This document shows positions 1 through 8,228 of a DNA stretch of 51,084 nucleotides, piece after piece. Under the pieces are notes generated by a model. It was not told the origin of the DNA. It saw only the letters and a program-made list of their open reading frames with translations, and searched no databases. Position numbers and translations under genes: made by a program. This DNA is from Roseobacter sp. (GTDB lineage: Bacteria; Pseudomonadota; Alphaproteobacteria; Rhodobacterales; Rhodobacteraceae). Where the stretch lies: contig JAGXGZ010000020.1 of NCBI GenBank assembly GCA_024636495.1, forward strand, positions 1 through 51,084, in the 5' to 3' direction. How positions within the stretch are numbered: the stretch's first letter is position 1; the number at the start of each line of letters is the position of its first letter.

Positions 1-39
1 GCTGACAGTGATTAGTATAGGGCCTTGAGATTTTCCAAG

Positions 40-64
40 GCGGTCCGGTATGGGGCCGCTTTTT
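40..64 (+). terminator. terminator-like hairpin just before gcrA
   Basis: A 7-bp stem (GCGGTCC at 40-46 with GGGCCGC at 53-59, one G-T wobble) closes a 6-nt loop and is followed directly by TTTTT. It ends only 15 nt before the gcrA start codon. It could end transcription of a gene lying left of the window, or act as an attenuator on gcrA. A weak TTGAGA (25-30) plus TATGGG (49-54) pair overlaps it, so the hairpin could instead be part of the gcrA promoter. Confidence 0.5.
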
Positions 65-79
65 AGCTAAGGACACCAA

Positions 80-658
80 ATGTCTTGGACTGATGACCGC
101 GTAGAGATTTTGAAGAAAATGTGGGGCGAAGGCCAATCCGCCAGCCAGATCGCAAAAGAATTGGGCGGTGTCACCCGCAATGCCGTGATCGGCAAGGTTC
201 ACCGCCTTGGCCTGTCAAACCGCACCACAACAGGCGCGGCAGCACCCGCTGCAGCCCCCCTCAAGCCTGAGGAAAAGCCAAAGCCCGCTGCAAAACCTGC
301 CGCGAAGGCCAAGGAAGAAGAGCCGAAAGAGGAAGCCGTCGAGGCCGTACCACCCCCAAGGCCCAACCTGCCGGCACGTGCCAAGATCATTCCTGCAGGC
401 CAGCCTCTGCCCCCTCAGCCGTCAGCGAACGAGATCAGCCCCGAAGCGTTGGCCAAGGTCAGCGAAATCGAGAAGAAATCGAAGAAAATCGGCTTGATGG
501 ATTTGACTGAGCGGACCTGCAAATGGCCTGTCGGTGACCCTGCGACAGATGATTTCTGGTTCTGCGGTTTGCCGGTTCAGCAAGGCAAGCCCTATTGCGA
601 GGCCCATGTCGGCGTGGCCTTCCAGCCCATGAGCGCGCGCCGCGACCGTAGACGCTAA
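80..658 (+). CDS. gcrA: GcrA cell cycle regulator
   Basis: GcrA is an alphaproteobacterial transcription regulator that binds sigma-70 RNA polymerase and promoters carrying CcrM-methylated GANTC sites. The 192-residue protein opens with the family signature MSWTDDRVE..LK.MW, then a helix-turn-helix region ending in GKVHRLGLS (about 1-46). An Ala/Pro/Lys/Glu-rich linker follows (about 50-130). The conserved C-terminal module carries Cys147, Cys162, Cys173 and His176 (CKWP, FCG, PYCEAH). In Caulobacter the C-terminal part contacts sigma-70 domain 2. The start has a TAAGGA ribosome site about 7 nt upstream. It is monocistronic here, bounded by hairpins on both sides. Identity is certain at family level. 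Confidence 0.97.
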   Translation: MSWTDDRVEILKKMWGEGQSASQIAKELGGVTRNAVIGKVHRLGLSNRTTTGAAAPAAAPLKPEEKPKPAAKPAAKAKEEEPKEEAVEAVPPPRPNLPARAKIIPAGQPLPPQPSANEISPEALAKVSEIEKKSKKIGLMDLTERTCKWPVGDPATDDFWFCGLPVQQGKPYCEAHVGVAFQPMSARRDRRR

Positions 659-682
659 ACCGCTAAAATTGTTTATTTTAAG

Positions 683-714
683 AGGCCGGGCATGCGTGTT
701 CGGCCTTTTTCTTT
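683..714 (+). terminator. rho-independent terminator after gcrA
   Basis: AGGCCG (683-688) pairs with CGGCCT (701-706) around a 12-nt loop, followed by TTTTCTTT. It lies 25 nt after the gcrA stop and just before the stop of the convergent acetyltransferase gene. Confidence 0.8.
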
Positions 715-717
715 GTG

Positions 718-1302
718 CTAGCCTGCTGCTGTCTTGCCGCGTCTGTCGCTGCGCAACTGCGCATAAAGCACATGGTTGCGCCAGCGGCCGTCAATCTGCA
801 GATAACTTTGTGCGACACCTTCGTACTTAAAGCCTGTCTTTTCCAACAGCCCACGTGAAGCAACATTTTCGGGCAAGCAGGCGGCCTCGACCCGGCTAAG
901 ATCAAGCCGGGTGAATGCGTGATGAACCGTCGCCTCGATCGCCTCGCGCATGTACCCGCGTCGGGCGAATTGTTCGCCTGTCCAATAGCCCAAGGTGCCT
1001 GCCTGCGCGGGACCGCGGCGGATGTTATCCATGGTAATGGCACCAATCAGCGCGCTATCCTTGCGCCGGATCAGGAACAGGGGCAACGCAGTACCGCCCG
1101 ACACCGAACGCGTCGCCCAGTACACACGGTTTGTAAACGCCTTGCGCGACAGGTGATCGCTGGCCCAAGACGGCTCCCAAGTGGTAAGATAGTCGATGCT
1201 GTCGGAACGCAACGTAGCCCAGGCCCGAAAATCCGAATGGATCGGTGGGCGCAAGGTGAGCCGCTCCGTCTCGATCGCGAACTTTCGTTTGACCAATAGC
1301 AT
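718..1302 (-). CDS. GNAT family N-acetyltransferase (RimJ/RimL-like)
   Basis: Predicted acetyl-CoA-dependent N-acetyltransferase of 194 residues. The N-terminal ETERLTLRP followed by an aromatic-rich first helix, the central LGYWTGEQFARRGYM (the acetyl-CoA-binding R/Q-x-x-G-x-G/A loop, slightly degenerate) and the VEAACLPENVASRGLLEK.GF motif are typical of the RimJ/RimL branch that acetylates protein N-termini, often of ribosomal proteins. The true substrate cannot be told. Its start codon shares one base with the stop of the upstream M16 peptidase (TGATG), so it is the last gene of the cox-thrC-M16 run and is probably translated by coupling. Confidence 0.88.
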   Translation of the reverse strand: MLLVKRKFAIETERLTLRPPIHSDFRAWATLRSDSIDYLTTWEPSWASDHLSRKAFTNRVYWATRSVSGGTALPLFLIRRKDSALIGAITMDNIRRGPAQAGTLGYWTGEQFARRGYMREAIEATVHHAFTRLDLSRVEAACLPENVASRGLLEKTGFKYEGVAQSYLQIDGRWRNHVLYAQLRSDRRGKTAAG

Positions 1303-2564
1303 CAGGCGGCGCGGCGCTCTTGCAATTCTTGTAGCGTGGGGGCGCTTTCGACGGGACCGTAAAGCGCCAAGGCAGCGGGGGCGCTGGTGGCCATCGTTTG
1401 GGCAAAATCGCGCACATCGCCGGTCGTGACGGCATCAATCTGGGCGATGGTTTCTTCCAGGGGCGGGACGCGGTCCCAGATCTGGATCAAACGCGCCAGA
1501 CGTTCAGCGCGATTTGACGGGCTTTCCAGCCCCATCAGCAGGCCCGCTTTCATTTGCGCACGTGCCCGCGCAACTTCGGCAGGCGACATGTCGGACGCGG
1601 CGCGCTTCATCTCGTCTATCGTGATACCGGCCAGTTCGGGCAGTTGTTCCCCGCTGGTGCCTGCATAGATTGTCATCATCCCCGTGTCCGCATAAGCGCC
1701 AGCTTGGGCAAAGATCGTGTAACACAGGCCACGGTTTTCACGGATTTCCTGGAACAGGCGGCTCGACATGCCACCGCCCAATGCTGAAGCGTAAATCTGG
1801 GCGACATAGATGTCATCTGCGCGGTAGCCCGGAGATTCAAAGCCAAGTGCGAAATGCGCCTGTTCAAGAGGTTTCAGTTGACGTATTTCACCACCCGAAA
1901 ATTTTGCGGCATCGACGTCAAACAAGGGCTTTGCAGGCATGTCGCCAAACAGCTGCTCGGCCAGCCTTACGATTTCATCATGATCAACGGCGCCCGCAGC
2001 GGATAGAATCATCTGCTCGGGGCCGTAGTGCTGCGCGATGAAACCTGACAGGTCTTCGCGCGAAAAATTAGATACACGTTCTTGCGGACCCAGAATCGTG
2101 CGGCCAAGCGGCTGGTTGGGGTATGCTTCTTCTTGCAGCCAGTCGAAAATTACGTCGTCAGGCGTATCAAGGGCTTGCCCGATCTCTTGCAGGATAACCC
2201 CACGCTCGACCTCGATTTCAGCGTGATCCAGTACCGGATTGCGCAAGATGTCTGCGATCACATCAAGGCCAAGCGCCACATCATTTTCCAAAACGCGCAC
2301 GTAATACGCCGTCACTTCGCGCGAGGTATAGGCATTGATATAGCCGCCCACATCCTCAATCGCTTCGGCAATTTGCAGCGATGTGCGTCTGGCCGTCCCT
2401 TTGAACGCCATATGTTCCAGAAAATGTGCGATGCCGTTTTGCTGGGGTGTCTCGTGGCGCGCGCCTGCGGTGACCCAAACGCCGATCGAAGCCGAGGCAA
2501 GCCCCGGCATGTGTTCTGTCACGACGCGAAAACCGTTGGAGAGGCGGTGTTGTTGCAGGCTCAC
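1302..2564 (-). CDS. M16 family zinc metallopeptidase (processing-peptidase-like)
   Basis: A 420-residue M16B peptidase related to the beta subunit of mitochondrial processing peptidase and to bacterial PqqL/YmxG proteins. The inverted zinc motif HFLEH is at residues 47-51, and the distal glutamate lies in VERGVILQEI (120-128). The second, inactive-type M16 domain occupies roughly 165-400, with the glycine-rich ALGGGMSSRLFQEIRE segment. Translation starts at GTG, which overlaps the thrC stop by 4 nt (GTGA); this overlap is what fixes the start. The thrC-M16 pairing is common in Rhodobacterales and Rhizobiales. The physiological substrate is unknown. No signal peptide is visible, so it should act in the cytoplasm. 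Confidence 0.93.
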   Translation of the reverse strand: MSLQQHRLSNGFRVVTEHMPGLASASIGVWVTAGARHETPQQNGIAHFLEHMAFKGTARRTSLQIAEAIEDVGGYINAYTSREVTAYYVRVLENDVALGLDVIADILRNPVLDHAEIEVERGVILQEIGQALDTPDDVIFDWLQEEAYPNQPLGRTILGPQERVSNFSREDLSGFIAQHYGPEQMILSAAGAVDHDEIVRLAEQLFGDMPAKPLFDVDAAKFSGGEIRQLKPLEQAHFALGFESPGYRADDIYVAQIYASALGGGMSSRLFQEIRENRGLCYTIFAQAGAYADTGMMTIYAGTSGEQLPELAGITIDEMKRAASDMSPAEVARARAQMKAGLLMGLESPSNRAERLARLIQIWDRVPPLEETIAQIDAVTTGDVRDFAQTMATSAPAALALYGPVESAPTLQELQERRAA

Positions 2565-3949
2565 TGGGCAATGCCCCCTTTGATAATATCTTTTAGCGCT
2601 TCAAGATCGTTGGGTACTTGGGTCAGGCGCTCGGGCCGCTCGAACAAATCGGCCATATGGTCAGGCAGCGGTGGGCGGATGCCCGTGGCTGCTTCGACCG
2701 CATCGGGGAACTTTGCGGGATGCGCGGTGGCCAGCGTAATCATCGGCGTTGCGGGGTCGCGCATGTCTTGGGCCACATGCACGCCTATTGCGGAATGCGG
2801 GCACAGCAGTTCACCTCTGGTGGCATAGAAGTCCTTGATCGTGGCCGAGGTTTCTTCCTCCGAGACGCGGCCAGATTTATAGGTGTTTTGCAGATCGCGC
2901 AGCGCATTATCGCCAACATCAAACCCGCCATTGGCCAGATCTGCCATCAATCCGTTGATCGCATCGCTATCCTGACCGTACGCGAAATAAAGCGCGCGTT
3001 CAAAATTCGAACTGACCTGAATGTCCATCGACGGGCTGATAGAGGCGTGAACTTCGCCCTTGTGGTAGCCCCCAGTTGTCAAGCATCGGTGCAAAATGTC
3101 GTTCTGGTTGGTCGCAACCACCAGATCGGCGATCGGAAGGCCCATTTGGCGCGCAATGTAGCCTGCAAAGATATCACCGAAGTTCCCTGTCGGGACAGTA
3201 AAGCTTACCTTGCGGTCCAATGCCCCCATTGCCAGACCGGCAGTGAAATAATAGACAACCTGCGCCAAGACACGGCCCCAGTTTATACTGTTCACGCCCG
3301 CCAGTTTCACACCGTCGCGGAATTCATGATCGTTGAACATGTCTTTGAGGCGCGCCTGGCAGTCGTCAAAATCACCGTCCAAGGCCAAGGCGCGAACATT
3401 TGTTTCAATCGGAGTCGTCATTTGGCGGCGCTGCACCTCGGAAACTCGGCCATGGGGGTAAAGGATAAAGACATCGACGTTATCAAGACCCCGGAAGGCT
3501 TCGATCGCGGCCGACCCCGTATCCCCAGATGTCGCGCCGACGATTGTCACCCGGTCGCCTTTGCGCGCCAGTACGGCATGAAACATGTGGCCGATCAGCT
3601 GCATCGCAAAATCTTTGAAGGCCAATGTGGGCCCGTGAAACAGCTCAAGCAGAAAATGACCCTGATCCAATTGCACCAAGGGCGCGCGCACCGTGTGGTT
3701 GAAGCCGGCATAGGCTTTGGCGATCAGTGATTTGAACTCGGCGTCGGTAAATGTGTCACCAATGAACGGGCGCATGACTTTGAAAGCGACGTCTTCATAG
3801 GACATCGTTGCCATCTCCGTCAGCTCATCAGGACTTATCACCGGAATCGTTTCTGGCACATAAAGGCCACCGTCACGGGCAAGCCCTGTCAGCAAGGCTT
3901 CTTCAAAGGTCAAAATCGGGGCGGATCCACGGGTGGAGACGTAGCGCAT
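2561..3949 (-). CDS. thrC: threonine synthase
   Basis: Catalyses the PLP-dependent conversion of O-phosphohomoserine to threonine, the last step of threonine synthesis. The 462-residue length and the N-terminal MRYVSTRG..P.LTFEEALL are those of the long (yeast/Gram-negative) class of ThrC. The PLP lysine is Lys112 in the PTLAFKDF motif, and the phosphate-binding glycine-rich loop is GATSGDTGSAA. It starts 8 nt after the surf1 stop and overlaps the M16 gene by 4 nt. It therefore seems to be co-transcribed with cytochrome oxidase assembly genes, a linkage often seen in this family with no obvious biochemical reason. Confidence 0.97.
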   Translation of the reverse strand: MRYVSTRGSAPILTFEEALLTGLARDGGLYVPETIPVISPDELTEMATMSYEDVAFKVMRPFIGDTFTDAEFKSLIAKAYAGFNHTVRAPLVQLDQGHFLLELFHGPTLAFKDFAMQLIGHMFHAVLARKGDRVTIVGATSGDTGSAAIEAFRGLDNVDVFILYPHGRVSEVQRRQMTTPIETNVRALALDGDFDDCQARLKDMFNDHEFRDGVKLAGVNSINWGRVLAQVVYYFTAGLAMGALDRKVSFTVPTGNFGDIFAGYIARQMGLPIADLVVATNQNDILHRCLTTGGYHKGEVHASISPSMDIQVSSNFERALYFAYGQDSDAINGLMADLANGGFDVGDNALRDLQNTYKSGRVSEEETSATIKDFYATRGELLCPHSAIGVHVAQDMRDPATPMITLATAHPAKFPDAVEAATGIRPPLPDHMADLFERPERLTQVPNDLEALKDIIKGGIAQ

Positions 3950-3957
3950 AGGAAAGG

Positions 3958-4638
3958 TCAGCTTTCGGCTTTGGACGCGCCACGGCGGCGCAGGAAGAAA
4001 AGGCTCATACCGAGCCAGATCGCGGCAAGAGAGAACCAGGTGATGGCGTATTGCAAGTGGTCATTGGGGATGCGCGCCGTATCGACGGGCAGCGGGCTGA
4101 TATCCGCGTCTTGCAACGAACTGCTGCGTGCGACGAGTAGAATTGGCAGGGATTGCAGAGTATCGGCCATTGCGGAGACGTCGCGAGCGAACCAGATATT
4201 AGCAGACAAATCGGGCGCGGGCGTAAATCCGTCAGTTTCCTGCGGCCATTGCAGATTTCCGATGATTTGCGCAGGACCAGTAGCGCGATTGGTGTCTTTG
4301 GCCGTGGTCAGCGCAAATCCGCGGTCGACCATGATCTGACGACCATCCTCAAGCAGGAACGGCGCAATGATCCGGTATCCTGCCCCGACATCCTTTTGCG
4401 AAACCAGCACATGGATTTCGCCGTCGCCCAGCACGCCGTCTGCAACGACCGGAAGGTAGGCATCATTCTGAGGGTCTAACGTTTCTGGCAAGGTGACCGG
4501 TGTCGCAACAATCCGCGCCTCGATATCAGAGATGATCGCTTGTTTCCAAGCAAGCCGCTGGACCTGCCAAACCCCAAGTGAAATCAGGATGGCAGCCCCC
4601 CCTAGACCGATAATCAGCAGGAATAGCGTCCGGCGCAT
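3958..4638 (-). CDS. SURF1 family cytochrome oxidase assembly protein
   Basis: A 226-residue inner-membrane protein that helps insert or retain heme a in subunit I of aa3-type cytochrome c oxidase. It has the SURF1 architecture: a transmembrane helix at about 5-22, the LGVWQVQRL signature directly after it (21-29), a periplasmic domain, and a second helix at about 200-216 preceded by NDHLQYAITWF (192-202). The C-terminus is basic and cytoplasmic. It lies between coxC and thrC. A GC-rich hairpin in the coxC-surf1 gap may lower its expression relative to the structural subunits. Confidence 0.95.
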   Translation of the reverse strand: MRRTLFLLIIGLGGAAILISLGVWQVQRLAWKQAIISDIEARIVATPVTLPETLDPQNDAYLPVVADGVLGDGEIHVLVSQKDVGAGYRIIAPFLLEDGRQIMVDRGFALTTAKDTNRATGPAQIIGNLQWPQETDGFTPAPDLSANIWFARDVSAMADTLQSLPILLVARSSSLQDADISPLPVDTARIPNDHLQYAITWFSLAAIWLGMSLFFLRRRGASKAES

Positions 4639-4684
4639 AAGGCTCTCTTGAAGTTGGTCACCGTTGGGGCGACGTCAATGCAAA

Positions 4685-4710
4685 GGCGCGCAAGGTCCCC
4701 CTCGCGCGCC
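4685..4710 (-). terminator. hairpin between coxC and surf1, partial terminator or attenuator
   Basis: GGCGCGC (4685-4691) pairs perfectly with GCGCGCC (4704-4710) around a 12-nt loop. In the direction of transcription (minus) it is followed by only TTT, so termination would be partial. This fits a gap between an abundant structural subunit and a scarce assembly factor. Confidence 0.45.
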
Positions 4711-4756
4711 AGTTTGTTTTAGGGATTACCTAGAGATTTGCAAGCCGTCGGGGACG

Positions 4757-5560
4757 TTAGATGCCCCACATGTAGACGGCGAAAAACAGAAACAACCATA
4801 CAACGTCAACGAAGTGCCAGTACCAAGCTGCGGCTTCGAAACCCACATGACGCTCGGGTGTGAAATGACCCTTCATCGCCCGGATCAAGCACACTGCCAG
4901 AAAAATCGTCCCGATCAGCACGTGGAAGCCATGAAATCCCGTTGCCATGAAGAAACTGGAGAAGAACAAGTCGCCGCCGAATTCCCAGTCGTAATGTGCA
5001 ATCAGTTCGTAATATTCGTAGGCTTGGAACGCGGTGAACATCACGCCAAGTACGATTGAAACGGCAAGACCCGTGATAAGATCCTTGCGGTTGTTTTCGT
5101 GAACCAATGCGTGGTGTGCCCATGTAACGGCGCAACCCGATAGCAACAAAATCAACGTGTTGATCAACGGCAAATGGAATGCATCGACAGGAATAATATC
5201 AGGCTGAACGTAGGTGGAGCCGGGAAACTGATCCATCGGGTACATGGCTTCTTTGAAGAAGGTCCAGAACCACGCGACAAAGAACATCACTTCCGACATG
5301 ATGAACAGGATGAACCCGTAACGCAGACCGATGCGGACGACCGATGTGTGATCGCCGACTTTGCTTTCGGCCACAACCTCGGACCACCAGCCAAACATGC
5401 AGTAAAGGGTCGCAACCAAGCCGCCAAAGAAGACAAATGGTGTGATCTCATGCATCCAGAACACGATGCCTGCCAGCATGACGCAGCCCGCCAAAGAGCT
5501 GAGAAGCGGCCATGTTGAGGGTGCTAGAATGTGATAATCGTGGTTCTTTTCGTGGGCCAT
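4757..5560 (-). CDS. coxC: cytochrome c oxidase subunit III
   Basis: Subunit III of aa3-type cytochrome c oxidase, a seven-helix inner-membrane protein that stabilises the oxidase and its proton uptake path. Seen: [15 protein letters not shown] at the N-terminus, WW.EV...KVGDHT, FWTFF and GFHGFHV, followed by the C-terminal [17 protein letters not shown], all family hallmarks. I place the start at the ATG at 5560 (267 residues), because GAGGGA lies 7 nt upstream and homologues begin with this MAH motif. An in-frame GTG at 5575 has no suitable ribosome site. It follows ctaG in the cox operon. Confidence 0.95.
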   Translation of the reverse strand: MAHEKNHDYHILAPSTWPLLSSLAGCVMLAGIVFWMHEITPFVFFGGLVATLYCMFGWWSEVVAESKVGDHTSVVRIGLRYGFILFIMSEVMFFVAWFWTFFKEAMYPMDQFPGSTYVQPDIIPVDAFHLPLINTLILLLSGCAVTWAHHALVHENNRKDLITGLAVSIVLGVMFTAFQAYEYYELIAHYDWEFGGDLFFSSFFMATGFHGFHVLIGTIFLAVCLIRAMKGHFTPERHVGFEAAAWYWHFVDVVWLFLFFAVYMWGI

Positions 5561-5581
5561 GGTGGCGTCCCTCACCTTTTC

Positions 5582-6157
5582 TTAATTCAGGTTTGTCTCG
5601 CTGTCCTGATCAAGGGCTGCGTATCCCTCGGGCAGATCAATTCTATAGAACGTATAAGACAGTGTGATCGTATGTACATACTTGCCATCAAGATCTGTAA
5701 CGATTTCGGGGTCAACAAAAAAGCTGACGGGCATCTGAACACGCTCACCAGGGGCCAGAACCTGCTCGGTAAAGCAAAAGCATTCGATCTTTTCAAAAAA
5801 CGCACCGGCAGCGTAGGGTGTCACGTTATATGCTGCCTGCCCTGCAATCGGATAGGAATTGGGGTTATAGGCTTCGTAGAAAGCCAATCCTGTTTCGCCG
5901 ATCCGGATTTCCATCTCGTTGACGACAGGTTTGAATTCCCAGCCCATTCCATCGTTCAAGCTGCCGTCAAAGCGCACCTTGATGGTTTGATCCAGGATAT
6001 CACCGGCATTCGCCGAAACCTGTCCGGGTGTGCCGCCAAAACCGGTGACACTGCAGAACCAGTTGTAAAACGGCACTGACGCCCAAGCGAGCCCGCCCAT
6101 CAAAAGGACGACTGAAACAGTTTGTAAAACTGTCTTTTTGGGACCTGTTATCGCCAT
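5582..6157 (-). CDS. ctaG: cytochrome c oxidase assembly protein CtaG/Cox11
   Basis: A copper chaperone that delivers Cu to the CuB site of oxidase subunit I. The 191-residue protein has one N-terminal membrane anchor (about 10-28), then a periplasmic immunoglobulin-like domain. The copper motif CFCF is at 126-129 (Cys126 and Cys128). WASVPFYNWFC near the anchor supplies the third conserved Cys (Cys35). Its ATG shares one base with the stop of the small coxF-like gene (TGATG). This is Cox11-type CtaG, not the unrelated Bacillus CtaG. Confidence 0.97.
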   Translation of the reverse strand: MAITGPKKTVLQTVSVVLLMGGLAWASVPFYNWFCSVTGFGGTPGQVSANAGDILDQTIKVRFDGSLNDGMGWEFKPVVNEMEIRIGETGLAFYEAYNPNSYPIAGQAAYNVTPYAAGAFFEKIECFCFTEQVLAPGERVQMPVSFFVDPEIVTDLDGKYVHTITLSYTFYRIDLPEGYAALDQDSETNLN

Positions 6158-6333
6158 CAGTTGCTCTCCTGCGTTTGGATCGCGCCACCTTTTAGATCGT
6201 TAAAGTCGATTGTGGTAATCTTGACGTAAGTCAGCGCCATCACAAGGATAACGAAACCGCCAAGCATCAGCCCAATACCCAAGTTGCGGCCGCGCCGACG
6301 GGTGTGAAGCTCGTGTTCTGCTCGAATGCTCAT
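6157..6333 (-). CDS. small CoxF-like membrane protein of the cox operon
   Basis: A 58-residue protein with a basic N-terminus (HTRRRGRNLG) and one hydrophobic helix at about 17-37, ending in a polar tail. Small single-helix proteins of this pattern sit between ctaB and ctaG in many Rhodobacteraceae and are annotated CoxF or hypothetical; their role in oxidase assembly is not established. The reading frame is open further upstream to 6408, but the start at 6333 overlaps the ctaB stop by 4 nt (ATGA) and the stop overlaps ctaG by 1 nt. That packing argues strongly for this start and for a real gene. Confidence 0.85.
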   Translation of the reverse strand: MSIRAEHELHTRRRGRNLGIGLMLGGFVILVMALTYVKITTIDFNDLKGGAIQTQESN

Positions 6334-7268
6334 GACCAACCTCCAAAACCGTAGGGACGCAAAGTTGCCTCTGCCAAGATGGCACCGAAGTGCAGGAAAA
6401 GATACCAAAGCGACAGCTTGAAGAACTTGCGCTCGACCAAGAAGTTATCGGCCTCGCTGTCGTCTTCGTCACGCCGCCAGATGCGATACGCTCCTAACAA
6501 GAACAATGCGTTCAGGATCACTGCGGCCGTCATATATATCGGGCCACCAATCGACGTAAATCCTGTGCCAATAGCAAGAATAACCAACAAAATGGTATAG
6601 GCAAGGATGTGGCGGCGCGTTGACGGGCGACCATGGGTCACGGTCAGCATCGGCACCTTGGCGTCATCGTAATCATTGCGCATGAATAGCGCCAATGCCC
6701 AGAAATGTGGGGGTGTCCACATGAAAATAAGCGCGAACATAAGCCATGCTTCCACCGAAAAGCTTCCAGTGGCGACGATCCAGCCGATCACCGGGGGAAA
6801 CGCGCCTGCGGCACCGCCGATTACGATATTTTGCGGCGTCGCACGTTTGAGCCACATGCTGTAAAAAACCGCGTAGAAAAGGATCGTGAACAACAGCATA
6901 CCGGCAGCAAGAAGATTTGCAGCAAGACCCAGCATCATCACTGACAAACCAGAAAGGGCGACGCCTATTGCCAAAGCCTCGCTTGGCTGGACGCGTCCAG
7001 AAGGGATCGGACGATTGGCCGTACGGCGCATGATTGCGTCAATATCCGCATCCCACCACATGTTCAAAGCACCCGATGCACCCGCACCGATGGCCACGAA
7101 CAAGATCGAAGCAAAAGCCACGACAGGATGCACGGAAACAGGGGCCGCCAACATGCCTACCAACGCCGTAAATACGACCAGTTGCATAACGCGTGGCTTC
7201 AACAGGGCAAAATAATCGCCCAATTGCGCCTCGTACTCGCCCGAAGGTGTCGTGGTCACGTCTGACAT
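6330..7268 (-). CDS. ctaB: protoheme IX farnesyltransferase (heme O synthase)
   Basis: A UbiA-superfamily integral membrane prenyltransferase that adds a farnesyl group to protoheme IX, giving heme O for the oxidase. The polyprenyl-diphosphate motif N.WWDADIDAIMRRTANRP lies at about 69-87, and a second conserved motif (FMRNDYDDAKVPM) is in the middle of the protein. About nine hydrophobic helices are visible. I use the ATG at 7268 (312 residues). The upstream in-frame start at 7304 would fall inside a terminator-like hairpin and lacks a ribosome site, whereas MSDVTTT is the family-like N-terminus. It follows coxB in the operon. Confidence 0.95.
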   Translation of the reverse strand: MSDVTTTPSGEYEAQLGDYFALLKPRVMQLVVFTALVGMLAAPVSVHPVVAFASILFVAIGAGASGALNMWWDADIDAIMRRTANRPIPSGRVQPSEALAIGVALSGLSVMMLGLAANLLAAGMLLFTILFYAVFYSMWLKRATPQNIVIGGAAGAFPPVIGWIVATGSFSVEAWLMFALIFMWTPPHFWALALFMRNDYDDAKVPMLTVTHGRPSTRRHILAYTILLVILAIGTGFTSIGGPIYMTAAVILNALFLLGAYRIWRRDEDDSEADNFLVERKFFKLSLWYLFLHFGAILAEATLRPYGFGGWS

Positions 7269-7290
7269 GTCAAAACTCACATATATCAAA

Positions 7291-7317
7291 GTCGGGCCAT
7301 ACAACGCATGCCCCGAC
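7291..7317 (-). terminator. hairpin between coxB and ctaB
   Basis: GTCGGG (7291-7296) and CCCGAC (7312-7317) form a 6-bp stem with a 15-nt loop. In the minus direction it is followed by TTTGATAT. It sits right after the coxB stop and before ctaB, so it probably acts as a leaky terminator separating the abundant subunit II message from the assembly genes. Confidence 0.5.
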
Positions 7318-7331
7318 GTTATTATAGCAGA

Positions 7332-8228
7332 TTACTTAGAAGCCACGGTAAGCGGCTGCTCAAGCCCAGCGTATTCGGCTTTCGCTTTGCCCAACCATTC
7401 AGCATAAGCGGCTTCCGACACAACTTTTACAGTGATCGGCATGTAAGCGTGCGCGTTCCCGCAAAGCTCGGAACACTGGCCAAAATAGATGCCTTCTTTT
7501 TCGGCTTTGAACCATGTTTCGGCCAAACGACCGGGAACGGCGTCCTGCTTTACACCAAAGGCGGGCATGGCCCATGAATGGATCACATCAGACCCGGTTA
7601 CCTGAACCACAATTGTCTTGCCAACAGGGATCACTACGGCTGTGTCTGTCGCCAAAAGGAACTGCTGTTCGGTGTAACCAGCTTCTTCAAGTTGCGCGAT
7701 CACTTCAGGTGTCTTGCGGTTTTCACCGCCAAGTGCAGGCGCGCCGATCATATAGCTGTCAAAGCCGAAACCATCGTCGACGTATTCATAGGACCAGTAC
7801 CACTGGTTCCCAACTGCCTTGATCGTCAGATCAGCCTGCGGAATCTCTTGCTGGCGGAACAAAATCGGCAACGAATAAGCACCGATGAGCACCAGAATCA
7901 GGATTGGCGCGATAGTCCAAGCAATTTCCACCGGGGTATGGTGCGTGAACGAAGCAGCTACAGGATTGCGTTTTTTGTTGTATCGGAAGGCAACCCAAAG
8001 GATCAGCCCGGTGACAAACAGCGTGATCAACGTGATGATTACCAAAATCAGGTAATCCAAGTCGTGAATGTCTTGCGCAACGCGCGTCACGGCTGGCTGG
8101 AAACCTGTCTCGCCGTCGGTAGGCTGCCCGATGATATCAAGGCCTTCGATACGGAGGTTCTCTTGCGCCCATGCGGGAACAGCAGAGACTGCGGCCATGA
8201 GACCTGAAAGTTTAAGAAGATGTTTCAT
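7332..8228 (-). CDS. coxB: cytochrome c oxidase subunit II
   Basis: Subunit II of aa3-type oxidase (298 residues), which accepts electrons from cytochrome c at its periplasmic CuA centre. It has a signal peptide ending at AWA (residue 21), two transmembrane helices (about 58-82 and 102-124), then the cupredoxin domain. The CuA ligands are all visible: His217, Cys252, Glu254, Cys256, His260 and Met263. The aromatic electron-entry patch is QWYWSYEY (142-149). It is the first gene of the minus-strand cox operon and is divergent from tldD. The subunit I gene is not in this window. Confidence 0.97.
   Translation of the reverse strand: MKHLLKLSGLMAAVSAVPAWAQENLRIEGLDIIGQPTDGETGFQPAVTRVAQDIHDLDYLILVIITLITLFVTGLILWVAFRYNKKRNPVAASFTHHTPVEIAWTIAPILILVLIGAYSLPILFRQQEIPQADLTIKAVGNQWYWSYEYVDDGFGFDSYMIGAPALGGENRKTPEVIAQLEEAGYTEQQFLLATDTAVVIPVGKTIVVQVTGSDVIHSWAMPAFGVKQDAVPGRLAETWFKAEKEGIYFGQCSELCGNAHAYMPITVKVVSEAAYAEWLGKAKAEYAGLEQPLTVASK

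Noticed and set aside
2618..3730. 370-codon open frame antisense to thrC
   Set aside because: Shadow of the well-supported threonine synthase gene; composition is rich in His/Arg/Gln without motifs.
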